Counted from the first letter of the stretch, positions 14,965-23,759 are shown. The stretch is 26,464 bases of DNA from [Eubacterium] saphenum (GCA_004555725.1 SFHC01000022.1:1-26464); one strand, 5' to 3'. The notes: generated by a model from the sequence alone, not told the origin. Translations and numbers: made by a program.

Positions 14965-17490
14965 CTATTCTGTGCTCTTCAGCGACTCAATCATATCAAT
15001 TTTTCTCATGGAAACAGATGAAACTGCGTTGACGATCACAGTGAACAGAACGGTCAAAGCTGCCGCCAGGATGAAACTGGACGGAGCAATCGTTCTTCCG
15101 AACATCAGATCATTGGTTTCTGCAGTCAGCATAATATATTTTTCCAGCCACACCCCCATAAACAGACCCAGCACAATACTCAGAAGTGTCAGCATGATGT
15201 TCTCCCGGAAAATGTACATTTCCACCTCCCGGTCATAGAATCCCAGCACTTTCAGTGTGGCGAGCTCACGCCTGCGTTCGGTGATGCTGATTGTATTCAG
15301 ACTGAAGATGACCACAAACGCCAGCATAGCCGCAGCCGCGCTCAGGACTCCGACCACTGTTCCCATAAGCTGAATCGTTTTACGCATAGAATTTCTGGCA
15401 TCTGAAGTCAGAACGATCTGCGATACCGCATTTTGCTTCAAAATCCGCTTTGCAGTTTCATTCTCGCGAGTGCCTCTTCCCCACTTCAGCAAAACACTGT
15501 TTTCCGATGCCCGCTTCCCGGTCAGACTCCGGTAATATTCCGGTGAAATATAGATATAGTGCATGATGTAATTCTCGGTTACCGCACCCACGCGAACCTT
15601 CAGCGTTTTTCCGCCGCTCTGTTTCAATATCACCATGCTTCCCGCTTTTACATGGAGCTGCGCCGCGGCCTTCTCTGAAAGAACAGCGGAATGATCCTTC
15701 AGGCGGTGCTTTTTCCCGGTAACACGGTCGTGCAGGTGAATGTACGCGTCCAGACGGTCCGGATTTTCCGGTACAACCAGCGCCGCATCATAAAAATGAC
15801 CCTCTTTTCCAACCTGTACACCTTTTTCATATACCTGCTGCGCACCGGAAATCTCCTTCATTTCGGACAGTTTTCTGTTCAGACTCTTTTTCTCCCGTAC
15901 AGAAGCCTGCGGATTCAGATACACCTGTGCATCATAAGTCCAGATTTTCTGATACTGATTTCCTGTAATCTCCAGAACAGAATCCCGGATCCCAAACCCA
16001 GTCAAAAGCAGCGCTGTGCACGCGCCTACGCCGATGATCGTCATAAACAGCCTTTTTTTATACCGAAAAATATTCCGCATCGCCGCCTTGACGCTGAAAC
16101 TCATCCGACTCCACAGCGGCGTAATATACTCCATCCATATTTTATTTCCGCCTTTAGGCGCCTCCGGACGCATCAGCTCCGCCGGGACCTCACGAAGCAA
16201 GTGCCCGCACGCCCCCAGTGCTGCCGCAAGGATGCACGCAGACGCCGATGCACCGGCAAGCACAGAATACTTCCATTCATACGGAATGACCACTTGATCC
16301 AGATTCACGAACTGATGCCGATACGCATTGACGATAATATACGGCAGGAACTTCTCCCCAGTCAGCACACCTGCAATACTTCCAGACACCGCCGCAAGCA
16401 GCCCGTACCCCGCGTACTTCCAAACGATCACACCTCTTCCGTACCCAAGCGCACCCAGCAATCCGATCTGTCCGCGGTCCTCTTCCACCATACGCGTCAT
16501 CGTCGTCAGACTGACCAGCACCGCAACCAGAAAGAAAATCACCGGAAATACCCTGCCGATCGCCCCTATACGGCTGGCGTTCTCCCGGTATTCCGTATAT
16601 TCCTGGTCCTCTGAGCGGTCAAAAATATACCATTTTCCGTTCTCCCTGATCTTCGAAAGTTGCTTCTTCTGCGTGAGCATCCCCGGACTGCTCCCGGAGC
16701 CCGCGGCCAGGGAAAACTGCTGCATCAGCTGATGCTTCCGGATCTCTGCGCGTGTCTGCCCCAGGCTGCTCAGCTGCTTCTTTACCTGTTTTATATGATT
16801 CGTATACGCGTCAGAATAGGTGGCATACTTGCCTGTACTTTTTGTCCGACAAAATATAACTGAGTAAGAGCTCATGGAAAATGCTGACGGGTTCACTGCG
16901 ATAAATCCGTCCACAGTCCCGCTGCCAATGGAAGAATGACCCCGGTCACCAGTCAGATACCCCGGATAACTGCCGGTTCCGACAATCTTGAAAGTGCTGC
17001 GGCGGAGACTCCCTGCAAGTTTTTCTTTTGTCCCGGAATACACATGAATGGAATCTCCGACCTTCATCTTACTCTCTGCTGACAGTTCAGTATCGATCAG
17101 GCATTCATTTTCTTTTACCGGAAGCCGGCCCTGCTTCACCGTCATCCGATTCATCCCCCGGACGGTGCTCATCACGGTCAGTACGGAAGTTGTATTGTTA
17201 AAATCACTCAGTACATCCACACAGTACGCGCCCACTGCCTGAGAAACCCCGGGAACCTTCCGGACGGCCCGTACATCCGCGTCCGTCAGCCCCAGGCCGG
17301 ACTGAATGCGGAGGTCCATATACCGGTGCTGTTTCAGATACTGATTCATGCTCTGCCGCATATCCGGCTCACATGCCCGCACGCCGGACAGAAACGCAGT
17401 GCCGAGCACAACAATAAAGAATATCGACAGAAATCTTCCCGGATTCTGTCTGATTTCACGAACCAGAATTTTCCATACGCCTCTGCCCAT
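14965..17490 (-). CDS. ABC transporter permease with two FtsX domains, 841 aa
   Basis: First membrane segment at about residues 18-37 (FLSIFFIVVLGTAFLSGV), then a large extracellular domain (about 40-300). The first FtsX core is at about 305-430 (VFPVIFFLVAVLVSLTTMTRMVEEDRGQIGLLGALGY). A membrane segment near 490 starts the second half, with another extracellular domain (about 510-705). The second FtsX core is at 710-835 (VVIFSLNTISITERRRELATLKVLGF). This is the MacB/LolC-like double plan seen in Firmicute exporters of peptides, antibiotics or lipoproteins; it lacks the long coiled coil of the ~1100-residue versions. It starts 25 bp after the ATPase stop, so the two genes form one operon. Substrate unknown. 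Confidence 0.9.
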   Translation of the reverse strand: MGRGVWKILVREIRQNPGRFLSIFFIVVLGTAFLSGVRACEPDMRQSMNQYLKQHRYMDLRIQSGLGLTDADVRAVRKVPGVSQAVGAYCVDVLSDFNNTTSVLTVMSTVRGMNRMTVKQGRLPVKENECLIDTELSAESKMKVGDSIHVYSGTKEKLAGSLRRSTFKIVGTGSYPGYLTGDRGHSSIGSGTVDGFIAVNPSAFSMSSYSVIFCRTKSTGKYATYSDAYTNHIKQVKKQLSSLGQTRAEIRKHQLMQQFSLAAGSGSSPGMLTQKKQLSKIRENGKWYIFDRSEDQEYTEYRENASRIGAIGRVFPVIFFLVAVLVSLTTMTRMVEEDRGQIGLLGALGYGRGVIVWKYAGYGLLAAVSGSIAGVLTGEKFLPYIIVNAYRHQFVNLDQVVIPYEWKYSVLAGASASACILAAALGACGHLLREVPAELMRPEAPKGGNKIWMEYITPLWSRMSFSVKAAMRNIFRYKKRLFMTIIGVGACTALLLTGFGIRDSVLEITGNQYQKIWTYDAQVYLNPQASVREKKSLNRKLSEMKEISGAQQVYEKGVQVGKEGHFYDAALVVPENPDRLDAYIHLHDRVTGKKHRLKDHSAVLSEKAAAQLHVKAGSMVILKQSGGKTLKVRVGAVTENYIMHYIYISPEYYRSLTGKRASENSVLLKWGRGTRENETAKRILKQNAVSQIVLTSDARNSMRKTIQLMGTVVGVLSAAAAMLAFVVIFSLNTISITERRRELATLKVLGFYDREVEMYIFRENIMLTLLSIVLGLFMGVWLEKYIMLTAETNDLMFGRTIAPSSFILAAALTVLFTVIVNAVSSVSMRKIDMIESLKSTE

Positions 17491-17515
17491 GCCGCTCCAG
17501 CCTCCTTTCTGCCTT

Positions 17516-18220
17516 TTACCACTCGATCAGGTCAATGGACTTCGGCTGTTCATTCGTGTAGATTTTCTCTGTTTTTCCATTCCGGATTTCAATTACACGA
17601 TCCGCCATTTCTGTCAGTGCCTGGTTATGGGTAATGATGATTACCGTCATTTTATACTCTCTGCAGCTGTTCCAGAGAAGACGCAGGATCTGCTTGCCGG
17701 TCTGATAATCCAGGGCGCCGGTCGGTTCATCGCACAGCAGCAGCTTCGGATTTTTCGCCAGCGCGCGTGCAATGGCGACCCGCTGCTGTTCACCGCCGGA
17801 CAGCTGAGACGGAAAATTATTCATACGTTCCTTCAAACCGACAGCATCCAGAACCTCTTCAGGATTCCGATAATTCTTACAAATCTGGACAGCAAGTTCT
17901 ACATTCTCAAGCGCCGTCAGATTCTGCACCAGATTATAGAACTGAAAGACAAAACCGATTTCTTCCCGTCGGAATCCGATCCTCTCTCTGCGGTTATATG
18001 CAGCGACATTCTGTCCATCGACCCAGACCTCCCCGGACGAAGCCGTATCCATTCCTCCCAGGATATTCAGCACTGTGGTCTTTCCGGCGCCGCTGGGACC
18101 TACAATGACCGCGAACTCACCCTTTTCCACCGAAAAACTGACACTGTCCGCAGCCCGGATATCGATTTCACCCATACGATAGACTTTACTGACGTTCTTC
18201 AGATCAATAAACGCATGCAT
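17516..18220 (-). CDS. ABC transporter ATP-binding protein (MacB/LolD-type), 234 aa
   Basis: Complete ATPase: Walker A GPSGAGKTT (41-49), Q-loop in FVFQFYNLVQN (90-100), signature LSGGEQQR (140-147), Walker B LLLCDEPTG (160-168) and H-loop in ITHN (about 197-200). It belongs to the LolD/MacB branch, which energises FtsX-type permeases by a mechanotransmission cycle rather than by moving substrate through the membrane. It is first in a two-gene operon with the FtsX permease. AGGAAAG lies upstream of ATG. Confidence 0.94.
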   Translation of the reverse strand: MHAFIDLKNVSKVYRMGEIDIRAADSVSFSVEKGEFAVIVGPSGAGKTTVLNILGGMDTASSGEVWVDGQNVAAYNRRERIGFRREEIGFVFQFYNLVQNLTALENVELAVQICKNYRNPEEVLDAVGLKERMNNFPSQLSGGEQQRVAIARALAKNPKLLLCDEPTGALDYQTGKQILRLLWNSCREYKMTVIIITHNQALTEMADRVIEIRNGKTEKIYTNEQPKSIDLIEW

Positions 18221-18361
18221 GTTGTTCTTTCCTCACATTTCCATGATTTTTCATATAAAACAGACTTCTTAACCTCATCATATCATGAAACAGGGCAGAA
18301 GGCTATATTATCCATGTGGTAATTTTCTATCGTAAGGTCTTTTATAGGAGCATATTATTCG

Positions 18362-18399
18362 TGCAATACATTGCATTTTTCGTGCATATATAGCATAAT
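18362..18399 (+). promoter_or_regulatory. DinJ/YafQ promoter with palindromic operator
   Basis: TTGCAT (18371-18376), 17-bp spacer, CATAAT (18394-18399). The palindrome TGCAAT-AC-ATTGCA (18362-18375) overlaps the -35 box, as expected for autorepression by an RHH antitoxin. Confidence 0.68.
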
Positions 18400-18429
18400 A
18401 TACTTGTATAGATGAAAGGAGATGATCTT

Positions 18430-18708
18430 ATGGCTGCCTCTACTACAAACATCAGCATCCGTATGGATTCAGATCTGAAAACTCAGGCTGATGCCCTTTT
18501 CAGCGAACTCGGAATGAATCTGTCCACAGCATTTAATATTTTTGTGCGCCAGTCACTCAGAGAAGGCCGAATTCCTTTTGAAATTTCCCTGAATCAGCCT
18601 AACAAAGAAACAATCGCTGCCATGCTGGAAGCAGAAAGAATTGCGAAAGATCCGGCTGTAAAAGGATACACTGATCTGGACGAACTTTTCGCGGACCTGA
18701 AGAAATGA
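18430..18708 (+). CDS. DinJ/RelB-type antitoxin, 92 aa
   Basis: The N-terminus (TTNISIRMDSDLKTQADALF, about residues 5-24) is the ribbon and first helix of an RHH domain; the second helix is LSTAFNIFVRQSLREG. A disordered, charged C-terminus would wrap the toxin. This is the DinJ layout: it binds and neutralises YafQ and represses the operon. AAAGGAG lies 8 bases before the ATG at 18430; the in-frame ATG at 18412 has no site. The stop overlaps the toxin start (ATGA). Confidence 0.92.
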   Translation: MAASTTNISIRMDSDLKTQADALFSELGMNLSTAFNIFVRQSLREGRIPFEISLNQPNKETIAAMLEAERIAKDPAVKGYTDLDELFADLKK

Positions 18709-18995
18709 GAAAAACGAAGTACAGAGTAAAATCAACCACACAGTTTAAAAAAGACTATAAGCTGGCGGTAAAACATGGATTAAAAATTGAATTGTTGGAG
18801 GATGTAATCGCTGCTCTTGCAATGGGTGAACCACTTCCAGAAATTAATAAAGATCACCCATTATCCGGGAATTGGGTAAAGCATCGTGAATGTCATATTC
18901 TTCCGGATTGGCTGCTTATTTACCGAATTGAAGATGATGTATTGGTACTTACTCTGACTAGAACAGGAACACACAGCGATTTATTCGGTAAATAA
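18705..18995 (+). CDS. YafQ-type mRNA interferase toxin, 96 aa
   Basis: A RelE-fold toxin whose active-site pattern matches YafQ: H51 (DHPLSG), H64 and D68 (CHILPDW), H90 (TGTHSDLF) with a Phe four residues later. It would cut mRNA at ribosomes. It overlaps the antitoxin gene by four bases (ATGA) and is followed by a terminator, so the pair is complete and apparently intact. Confidence 0.92.
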   Translation: MRKTKYRVKSTTQFKKDYKLAVKHGLKIELLEDVIAALAMGEPLPEINKDHPLSGNWVKHRECHILPDWLLIYRIEDDVLVLTLTRTGTHSDLFGK

Positions 18996-19002
18996 TCAAC
19001 GA

Positions 19003-19033
19003 GGGGGCCGCACTTGTGCAATAGCCCCCTTTT
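19003..19033 (+). terminator. terminator of the DinJ/YafQ pair
   Basis: GGGGGC (19003-19008) pairs with GCCCCC (19024-19029), with GCAC/GTGC stacked inside, followed by TTTT. Confidence 0.85.
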
Positions 19034-19039
19034 GCGATA

Positions 19040-19708
19040 TTATACGCTGTACGCTAACAGTACTGTACCATCATTATACGGTTTTACATTCTTCAGTTTA
19101 AGCGGAAGAGGCTTTGGATTGTCTCGTCCTTCAAATATCGACGGCATTTCTGCGCGTCCATCGATTCCCGGTCCGATTAAGATATCAATTTCATCCAGAA
19201 GGCCGACATTTAAAAATCCGGTGTTGATTCCCGGTCCGCCGACAACTCCCATGCGTTTTACCCCGAATTCTTGATTCAGGATTTCCGCTGCCCGGGCAAG
19301 ATCGATATGGTTGTCTCCGCAGGCGATCCAGGAAATATTCTGCCCGTCAAGATATTCCAGATACGCTTTTGAAACCTGTGCACTGGTAATAATCAGATGC
19401 GGCTTTTCTGGATTATTTTCTTTTTCCCAGAGTAAACTTCCATGGGTATCAACAATAATACTATATCCATCTGCGGATAACTTCTTAGAGAAGCCTTCTT
19501 TACTATAAGACGCAGAATTTTCCGCTCTGAACTTTCCCGGAAGCGCCATCTCAAGTTCTGCTGTTCTCCGTCCGCTGAGAGTCGAAGGAAGATCCAGCTC
19601 CCGGAGGATCTGATAATACTCATTTACTCCCTGAAGCTGTGCAGTCATACCACAGTCAATTCTTCCGTCAACTGACATCATCATGTAACAAACAATATAG
19701 GGTTTCAT
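19040..19708 (-). CDS. RibD C-terminal domain (dihydrofolate-reductase-fold) reductase, 222 aa
   Basis: A DHFR-like fold of the RibD_C family. The N-terminal strand is YIVCYMMMSVDGRID, and the NADPH-binding Gly-rich segment GVVGGPGINTGFLNVGLLDEI lies near residues 158-178. It is the reductase half only: no deaminase domain is present, so it is probably a stand-alone NADPH reductase rather than a riboflavin enzyme. It is last in the MerR operon, with a convergent terminator nearby. The start is uncertain: AGAGG lies 14 bases before ATG at 19708, and a GTG at 19723 is an alternative. Confidence 0.82.
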   Translation of the reverse strand: MKPYIVCYMMMSVDGRIDCGMTAQLQGVNEYYQILRELDLPSTLSGRRTAELEMALPGKFRAENSASYSKEGFSKKLSADGYSIIVDTHGSLLWEKENNPEKPHLIITSAQVSKAYLEYLDGQNISWIACGDNHIDLARAAEILNQEFGVKRMGVVGGPGINTGFLNVGLLDEIDILIGPGIDGRAEMPSIFEGRDNPKPLPLKLKNVKPYNDGTVLLAYSV

Positions 19709-19728
19709 GGATGCACTCACCACCTCTG

Positions 19729-20157
19729 CTATCTTAACATCTTGCCATCCTCAATATCCAGTTCCGGATACTGCGCGCTCAGATCCTTCACAGCTCTGTC
19801 GATCCCGCTTCCGCCGGAAGTTGCGAACAGATGGATCTTTTTACCTGTAAAATCAGCGCTCTCCAGGAAGGTATTGATGATGTGCGGCGCAGTGTACCAC
19901 CAGATCGGGAATCCAATGTGAATCTCCTCATATCCGGAAATATCATGATCCAATGCCTGGATTTCCGGACGGCTTTCCGGGTCATTCATTTCCACAGTGG
20001 ATCTTGAATGTTTATTCAGCCAGTCCAGATCCGCGTTGCTGTATTCTTTTACCGGACGGATCTCACAGAGATCCGCGCCCAGTTTATCTGCAAGTTTTTT
20101 GGCTTTGCCGGCTGTCACGCCGCTTGCGCTGAAATATGCCACTAATGTTTTACTCAT
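19729..20157 (-). CDS. flavodoxin, 142 aa
   Basis: Short-chain flavodoxin: FMN-phosphate loop SASGVTAGKA (residues 10-19), a conserved middle GFPIWWYTAPHIINTFL and an FATSGGSGIDRAVKDL C-terminal part. It would carry electrons or act as a quinone or flavin reductase in the cytosol. AAGGAG lies 9 bases before the ATG at 20157; an earlier in-frame ATG at 20202 has no site and overlaps the upstream stop. It lies between the Fe-alcohol dehydrogenase and the RibD-like gene in the operon. Confidence 0.88.
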   Translation of the reverse strand: MSKTLVAYFSASGVTAGKAKKLADKLGADLCEIRPVKEYSNADLDWLNKHSRSTVEMNDPESRPEIQALDHDISGYEEIHIGFPIWWYTAPHIINTFLESADFTGKKIHLFATSGGSGIDRAVKDLSAQYPELDIEDGKMLR

Positions 20158-20201
20158 GCTGTTTTTCTCCTTGTTCTTGTCATTTTTGTCCAATGGACTC
20201 A

Positions 20202-21371
20202 TTACATCGCCTCGCGGAAAATCTCCGCAATCTCTTCCTTATCCAGCTTCTTGTATCCGCCGTCAAGGATCAGAGTTCCGTTAACAAGATCCGGGATCAT
20301 GTTCTCATCTGCGCCGAGGTCTCTGAGCTTCATGACGACACCGATTTCCTTCATCCAGGCTTCCATTGCCTGCAGGCCAGCATCAGCCAGCGCTTCACGA
20401 GATTTTCCTTCTGCGGAGATTCCCCAGACATTCTCTGCAAATCGAGCGAATTTATCCAATCCGCTGTCCTTGATATGACGGTAATATGGCAGTGACACGG
20501 CTGCCAGGGTCATTCCATGTGTGGCGTTGGTGCACGCGCCGACAGACTGTCCAAGCATATGCACCATCCAGTCTGTGGATTTCCCTTTGGAAATCAGGGT
20601 GTTCAGCGCCCAGGTCGCCGTCCACATCAGATTGCTTCTGGCTTCATAATCCTGTGGATTCTTTACAGCGGCTCTGCCGGAATGGATCACGCTGCGCATC
20701 AGTCCTTCTGCGATATAATCGCTGGTATTATCATCCTCTCCTGAAAAATACTGCTCACAGATATGATTGAAAATATCATAGATTCCTGATACCATCTGGT
20801 ATTCCGGCAGTGTCAGCGTGTATTTCGGATTCAGAATGGAAAAACACGGCATAATTTTCTCGTCCGCAAAAACATGTCCGATTTTCAGCTTCTGCTCTGG
20901 ATTCGTGATCACTGATCCGGCATTCATTTCAGAGCCAGTTCCAACCATGGTCAGCACTGTGCCAACCGGAAGCGTTTCGCAATCCGGCTCTTCGAATCGA
21001 ATATAGTATTTCTCCCACGGATCTTCATCACAATTAACCGACACCGATACAGCCTTCGCATAGTCAATTACAGATCCGCCGCCTACAGCCAGGATAAACT
21101 CACTGTTATTTTCTCTGGCGGTCTGAATTCCCTCACGCAGTTTGTCAATCGTCGGATTGGACATGACCCCGGGAATCTCCGCAACAGTTTTTCCTGCGTC
21201 GATTAAAATTCCTATCACCTCATCATAGATGCCGTTTTTCTTAATCGAACCGCCGCCGTAAATCAGAAGCACGTTCTGTCCGTATTTCGCAAGTTCTTCC
21301 TTCAGATTTGAAATTGCATTATCCCCGAAATAGAGTTTTGTCGGATTGCAGTATGAAAAATTTCCTAACAT
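20202..21371 (-). CDS. iron-containing alcohol dehydrogenase (YqhD/BdhA-type), 389 aa
   Basis: Group III metal-dependent alcohol dehydrogenase, full length. Nucleotide-binding loops are GGGSIKKNG and GGGSVIDYAK. The likely metal ligands are the Asp and His of YDIFNHICEQY, the His of VHMLGQ and the His of ATHG. Relatives are NADPH-dependent aldehyde reductases/butanol dehydrogenases that reduce toxic aldehydes. AAGGAG precedes the ATG at 21371. It is fourth in the MerR operon, 23 bp after the CMD-cupin gene. Confidence 0.92.
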   Translation of the reverse strand: MLGNFSYCNPTKLYFGDNAISNLKEELAKYGQNVLLIYGGGSIKKNGIYDEVIGILIDAGKTVAEIPGVMSNPTIDKLREGIQTARENNSEFILAVGGGSVIDYAKAVSVSVNCDEDPWEKYYIRFEEPDCETLPVGTVLTMVGTGSEMNAGSVITNPEQKLKIGHVFADEKIMPCFSILNPKYTLTLPEYQMVSGIYDIFNHICEQYFSGEDDNTSDYIAEGLMRSVIHSGRAAVKNPQDYEARSNLMWTATWALNTLISKGKSTDWMVHMLGQSVGACTNATHGMTLAAVSLPYYRHIKDSGLDKFARFAENVWGISAEGKSREALADAGLQAMEAWMKEIGVVMKLRDLGADENMIPDLVNGTLILDGGYKKLDKEEIAEIFREAM

Positions 21372-21394
21372 ATTCGTCTCCTTTATTCTCATAT

Positions 21395-22147
21395 TTAAAG
21401 CGCGTTGTATTCCTGATCCGTAACTGGTTCACACCATTCATTGGAGGTGTCCTCTCCCGGGACTTCAATCGCCAGGTGTGAGAACCAGCGGTCTTTCACC
21501 GCGCCATGCCAGTGTTTCACATTCGCCGGAATTTCTACGACATCGCCCGGCTGTAGCGGTCTTGCCGCCTTGCCTTCTTCCTGGTACCAGCCTTCTCCGT
21601 CCACGCAGATCAGAATCTGTCCGCCGCCTTTGGAAGCGTGATGAATATGCCAGTTGTTCCGGCAGCCCGGTTCAAAGGTGACGTTAAAAATCGGCAGATA
21701 ATCTTCCGGTGCTGTTACCGGATTCAGGTAAGACTGCCCGGTAAAATACTGCGTGAATGCGTCATTCGATTTGCCCAGGCCAAAGAATCCGCCATGCGTG
21801 TGCTCGGATTTTTCCGCACTTTCCGGGTCGTTATTACCATAGACATCTTTTGCCAGATTGAAGACTGCCCAGGCTTTCGGCCATCCGGCATAAAAAGCTG
21901 TGTGAGTCACCGCTGCGGCCATTTCTCTCTGTGTTACGCCATTGTTCTTCGCGTTCATAATATGATATTTCAGAGAGCTGTCTGTAATTCCCTGTGCCAT
22001 AAGCGCGATCACTGTGATGAGGCTCCGTGTTTTCAGATCCAGGTCCTGATTATTCCAGTTTTCCCCAAACAATACATCATCATTAAAATGAGCAAATTCC
22101 GGTGCAAACGTGCCCAGCATATCTCTTCCCGCTGTCTGTTTGATCAT
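21395..22147 (-). CDS. carboxymuconolactone decarboxylase-cupin fusion, 250 aa
   Basis: Residues ~10-100 form a CMD-like domain (SLKYHIMNAKNNGVTQREMAAAV, HTAFYAGWPKAWAVFNLA) without the CXXC redox pair of AhpD. Residues ~140-245 form a cupin: NNWHIHH (165-170) and PGDVVEIPANVKHWHG (200-215) are the metal-binding motifs. The usual Glu of motif 1 is not in its standard place (GGGQ). Such CMD-cupin fusions occur in aldehyde or quinone stress operons of Firmicutes; the reaction is not defined. GGAG precedes the ATG. It is third in the MerR operon, 1 bp after the MerR stop. Confidence 0.88.
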   Translation of the reverse strand: MIKQTAGRDMLGTFAPEFAHFNDDVLFGENWNNQDLDLKTRSLITVIALMAQGITDSSLKYHIMNAKNNGVTQREMAAAVTHTAFYAGWPKAWAVFNLAKDVYGNNDPESAEKSEHTHGGFFGLGKSNDAFTQYFTGQSYLNPVTAPEDYLPIFNVTFEPGCRNNWHIHHASKGGGQILICVDGEGWYQEEGKAARPLQPGDVVEIPANVKHWHGAVKDRWFSHLAIEVPGEDTSNEWCEPVTDQEYNAL

Positions 22148-22148
22148 T

Positions 22149-22643
22149 TTATTTTTCTCCTTTCCCTTCTGTATGTCCCCCTACAGGGCCGAAGTCAGGA
22201 ATCTGATCCAGTTCCAGTCCGCTTACCTGATCCGGATGATAAACTGCGCTTTCCGTGCCGGCTTCTATTGCAGTCCGGTAGTACCAGTCCTTGTAATCCA
22301 GTTCTTTCAGGTAATACTGAAGCTGTTCGATCTGATCCAGCACGAACTGCCGCTGTTCTTTGATCAGCGTATACCGTTCCTGCAGGGATTCATCTCCCAG
22401 TTTGCAGAGTTCTGCGTATTCCTTGATCTTCCGGATTGGCATTCCGGTGCTCTTCAGGCAGTTCAGAATGCGGAGCCACGGAAAGTCCTTATCTTCAAAA
22501 ATCCGTCTTCCGTTGACCCGCTTTACATCCGGAAGCAGTCCTTCCTTATCGTAATAGCGAAGTGTTGAAGGCGCTACATTCATCATTTCCGCGACTTCGG
22601 AAATCGTGTACGTCTTTTTCTCTTCTGATTTATTTTCAGGCAT
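22149..22643 (-). CDS. MerR family regulator (AdhR-like), 164 aa
   Basis: N-terminal winged HTH (residues ~12-80): YTISEVAEMMNVAPSTLRYY, then RRIFEDKDFPWLRILNCLKSTGMPIRKIKEY. A C-terminal coiled-coil helix is at about 83-120. Cys62 falls in NCLKSTGM, the position of the electrophile-reactive cysteine of Bacillus AdhR; a second cysteine is at 80. AdhR senses aldehydes and quinones. Its start overlaps the hydrolase stop by eight bases, so the regulator is in its own regulon. Confidence 0.88.
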   Translation of the reverse strand: MPENKSEEKKTYTISEVAEMMNVAPSTLRYYDKEGLLPDVKRVNGRRIFEDKDFPWLRILNCLKSTGMPIRKIKEYAELCKLGDESLQERYTLIKEQRQFVLDQIEQLQYYLKELDYKDWYYRTAIEAGTESAVYHPDQVSGLELDQIPDFGPVGGHTEGKGEK

Positions 22644-23622
22644 TCAGATATCTCCTCATAAATTCCTCGATTTTATCAAACGGAATAATGTCTTTCCGGT
22701 CGTACAGATCCGTGTGTACTGCGCCCGGGATCAGAAGCAGCTCTTTGTTATCCCCTTTCAGCCTCTTGAACGCATCCTTTGTCATATAACAGGAATGCGC
22801 CTTATCGCCGTGGATCATCAGAACCGCATTCTCGATCTCATCCGCATAGGTAAACAGCCGTGTGTTCACCAGAGATGTTGCCGTGGAAACGGTCCATCCG
22901 TCGTTGGAATTCAGGCTTCTCTTATGATATCCGCGATCTGTTTTATAATAATCATAGTAATCCTTCACAAAGAACGGAGCATCCTCCGGCAGCGGATCCA
23001 CAACCCCGCCTGCCATCTTATAACTGCCGTTCCGGAAATCTTCTGTTCTCTGCGCATTAAGTGCCTTGCGCATCTCATTTCTGGCTTCTGCGCTGTCGGC
23101 CTCGTCAAAATACCCGTTTCCGGCAACCCGGGACATGTCATACATAGTTGAGGTCACAGTCGCCTTGATCCGCGTATCGATGCACGCAGTCTGCAGGGCC
23201 ATTCCTCCCCAGCCGCAGATTCCGATAATACCGATTTTCTCCGGATCTGCCTCTTCCTGTACAGACAGAAAATCCACTGCCGCCTGAAAATCCTCCACAT
23301 CGATATCCGGAGAATGCATAGCTCTCGGCCATCCTCCGGATTCTCCCGTAAAGGACGGATCAAACGCAATCGTCAGGAAGCCCCTTTCCGCCATCTCCTG
23401 CGCATACAGTCCGGAGGCCTGTTCCTTCACAGCGCCAAAGGGACCGCATACAGCAACTGCCGGAAGCTTTTCTCCTGCTTTTCTGTTCTTCGGTTCATAC
23501 AGATCTGCGGCCAGTGTTATGCCAAAATGATTATCAAACGTTACTTTTCTGTGATTCACCTGATCGTTTTCCGGGAATGTCTTATCCCATTCCTGTGTCA
23601 GTTCCAGTTTTTCTCTACTCAT
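22636..23622 (-). CDS. alpha/beta hydrolase (dienelactone-hydrolase-like), 328 aa
   Basis: Alpha/beta hydrolase fold with the oxyanion region around AVCGPFGAVKEQ (57-68), FDPSFTGESGG and the nucleophile-elbow segment GICGWGG (134-140). Near the C-terminus MIHGDKAHS supplies the likely Asp and GAVHTDLYDR the likely His. The elbow carries Cys136, and Trp138 where related proteins have Ser. Substrate unknown. AAAGGTG lies upstream of the ATG at 23622; in-frame ATGs further up lie in the promoter. First gene of the MerR operon. Confidence 0.83.
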   Translation of the reverse strand: MSREKLELTQEWDKTFPENDQVNHRKVTFDNHFGITLAADLYEPKNRKAGEKLPAVAVCGPFGAVKEQASGLYAQEMAERGFLTIAFDPSFTGESGGWPRAMHSPDIDVEDFQAAVDFLSVQEEADPEKIGIIGICGWGGMALQTACIDTRIKATVTSTMYDMSRVAGNGYFDEADSAEARNEMRKALNAQRTEDFRNGSYKMAGGVVDPLPEDAPFFVKDYYDYYKTDRGYHKRSLNSNDGWTVSTATSLVNTRLFTYADEIENAVLMIHGDKAHSCYMTKDAFKRLKGDNKELLLIPGAVHTDLYDRKDIIPFDKIEEFMRRYLNA

Positions 23623-23681
23623 TGCTCTTTCACCTTTCTGTCTGAAGTCTGATTGTGCCGTAATCATCAGCTGATGGTAAC

Positions 23682-23712
23682 AGACTAACACTTAAAGTGC
23701 ACTTTAAGTCAA
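23682..23712 (-). promoter_or_regulatory. MerR-type promoter of the hydrolase-to-reductase operon
   Basis: Minus-strand TTGACT (23707-23712) and TAGTCT (23682-23687) are 19 bp apart, the overlong spacer typical of MerR-activated promoters. The perfect 20-bp palindrome ACTTAAAGTG-CACTTTAAGT (23690-23709) sits almost entirely in the spacer. The MerR protein of the operon is the expected binder. Confidence 0.85.
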
Positions 23713-23725
23713 TAGGAGAATGAAC

Positions 23726-23759
23726 AAAAAAACAGGCCGGAAATTCATTTTCCGACCTG
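23726..23759 (-). terminator. terminator of the DUF2798 gene
   Basis: Arms CAGGCCGGAAA (23733-23743) and TTTCCGACCTG (23749-23759) with a 5-nt loop, followed on the minus strand by seven T residues. It separates DUF2798 from the MerR operon. Confidence 0.88.

Noticed and set aside
15691..18322. Plus-strand frames of 307 and 324 codons opposite the ABC genes
   Set aside because: Antisense to a complete ATPase and an FtsX permease with all expected motifs.
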